7,078 bases of DNA from JBHGBB01 sp041946755. GTDB lineage: Bacteria; UBP4; UBA4092; JAOAEQ01. The position numbers were made by a program, and so were the translations under genes. The notes beneath the pieces were generated by a model, which saw only the letters and a list, made by a program, of their open reading frames with translations, made no database searches and was not told the DNA's origin. Below are positions 6,726-7,078 of the stretch, piece by piece (position 1 is the first letter of the stretch; every line of letters begins with the position of its first letter). The stretch covers positions 1 through 7,078 of the forward strand of contig JBHGBB010000199.1 in assembly GCA_041946755.1 (NCBI GenBank), in the 5' to 3' direction.

Positions 6726-6730
6726 GATTT

Positions 6731-6735
6731 ACCTC
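6731..6735 (-). promoter_or_regulatory. Ribosome binding site of the first fusion gene
   Basis: On the minus strand GAGGT lies five bases before the ATG of gene 4545-6725. It supports that start and is the only clear Shine-Dalgarno sequence among the three complete genes of the run. Confidence 0.75.
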
Positions 6736-6749
6736 AATATAAATCGTTA

Positions 6750-7078
6750 TTATTTCGCTAAATCTCTTTTAACAAAGAGATAGTATGCCAAACGAAAGCA
6801 GGTATAACAGAATAGCAGATAGCCGGCTATCCAGAATATAGCAATAACAATAAATCCAAACTCATTCAAGTAGCGATAATTCTCCAACCATTCATCTTTA
6901 GAAAATATGAATATGATTAGACCAAAGAAGACTGATAATATCGAATAAAAACCCATGGGTAATACCAAACCAAGAAACATACTTAACCCAGATTTCTTTA
7001 AGAGCATACCCATAAATACCGTAGCGAAGAAAAAGGGTAACGCTGAAATAAAAGTAAAAGTAACTAATAATAGATATC
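6750..7078 (-). CDS. Probable ABC-2 type permease subunit without propeller, C-terminal part (truncated by window edge)
   Basis: The frame is open from the window edge to the stop at 6750-6752, giving about 108 visible residues, so the first Met codon (at 7013) need not be the start. The chain is strongly hydrophobic: one segment around LPFFFATVFMGML, a short KKSG turn, a second helix around LGLVLPMGFYSILSVFF, an acidic/aromatic loop (SKDEWLENY), and a third helix ending in FRLAYYLFVKRDLAK. This fits helices 4 to 6 of an ABC-2 permease with a basic cytoplasmic tail. The ending YYLFVKRD resembles SYYIFTRPE and SYYVFTRPE just after helix 6 in the downstream fusions, so it seems to be a related subunit that stops before the extra helix and propeller. 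The 24-bp gap to gene 4545-6725 suggests one operon. Family assignment rests on this partial sequence and could be wrong; another polytopic membrane protein is possible. Confidence 0.6.
   Translation of the reverse strand, partial: YLLLVTFTFISALPFFFATVFMGMLLKKSGLSMFLGLVLPMGFYSILSVFFGLIIFIFSKDEWLENYRYLNEFGFIVIAIFWIAGYLLFCYTCFRLAYYLFVKRDLAK

Overview
The window is bacterial, A+T-rich (about 40% G+C by eye) and compact. The lineage cannot be named from it. Short octamer-type repeats in every sizeable gap, and two genes with no visible Shine-Dalgarno sequence, would fit an uncultured lineage known mainly from metagenomes, but that is inference.

Layout. Bases 1-344 (+) hold the 3' end of a fumarylacetoacetate hydrolase (FAH) family enzyme gene. 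It converges on a minus-strand run of four membrane-protein genes that fills the rest. In transcription order, right to left, these are: the 3' end of a propeller-less permease-like gene (6750 to beyond 7078); a 726-residue permease/propeller fusion (4545-6725); a 636-residue fusion (2498-4408); and a 635-residue fusion (485-2392). The last two are tandem paralogues.

Each complete minus-strand protein has the same plan. It starts with a WKEWR motif and an ABC-2 type exporter permease core of six helices with the cytoplasmic E..G..TM..L..QP.SR segment between helices 2 and 3. An extra seventh helix follows, then a C-terminal TolB/PD40-like beta-propeller of about 400-460 residues that ends exactly at D-G-K...QL(Y/F)P. 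The positive-inside pattern puts the propeller outside the cytoplasm. The partial upstream gene seems to stop where a normal ABC-2 permease stops, after helix 6, so the seventh helix looks like the added element that takes the propeller across the membrane. No ATPase gene lies in the window; the partner would be expected further upstream, beyond 7078, or elsewhere in the genome.

Gaps. The three spacers of 105-140 bp (345-484, 2393-2497, 4409-4544) consist largely of degenerate 8-nt-period repeats of different sequence families. A 19-bp copy is identical in the spacers that follow the first and third fusion genes, a few bases after each stop codon. The spacer between the convergent genes also carries two G+C-rich hairpins that may act as a terminator. 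No gap exceeds 300 bases, and I saw no tRNA, rRNA, CRISPR array or insertion sequence.

Working model (inference): an ABC export system whose several permease subunits each carry an extracytoplasmic propeller for sensing, substrate capture or contact with an envelope partner, with genes 2498-4408 and 485-2392 perhaps encoding the halves of a heterodimer.
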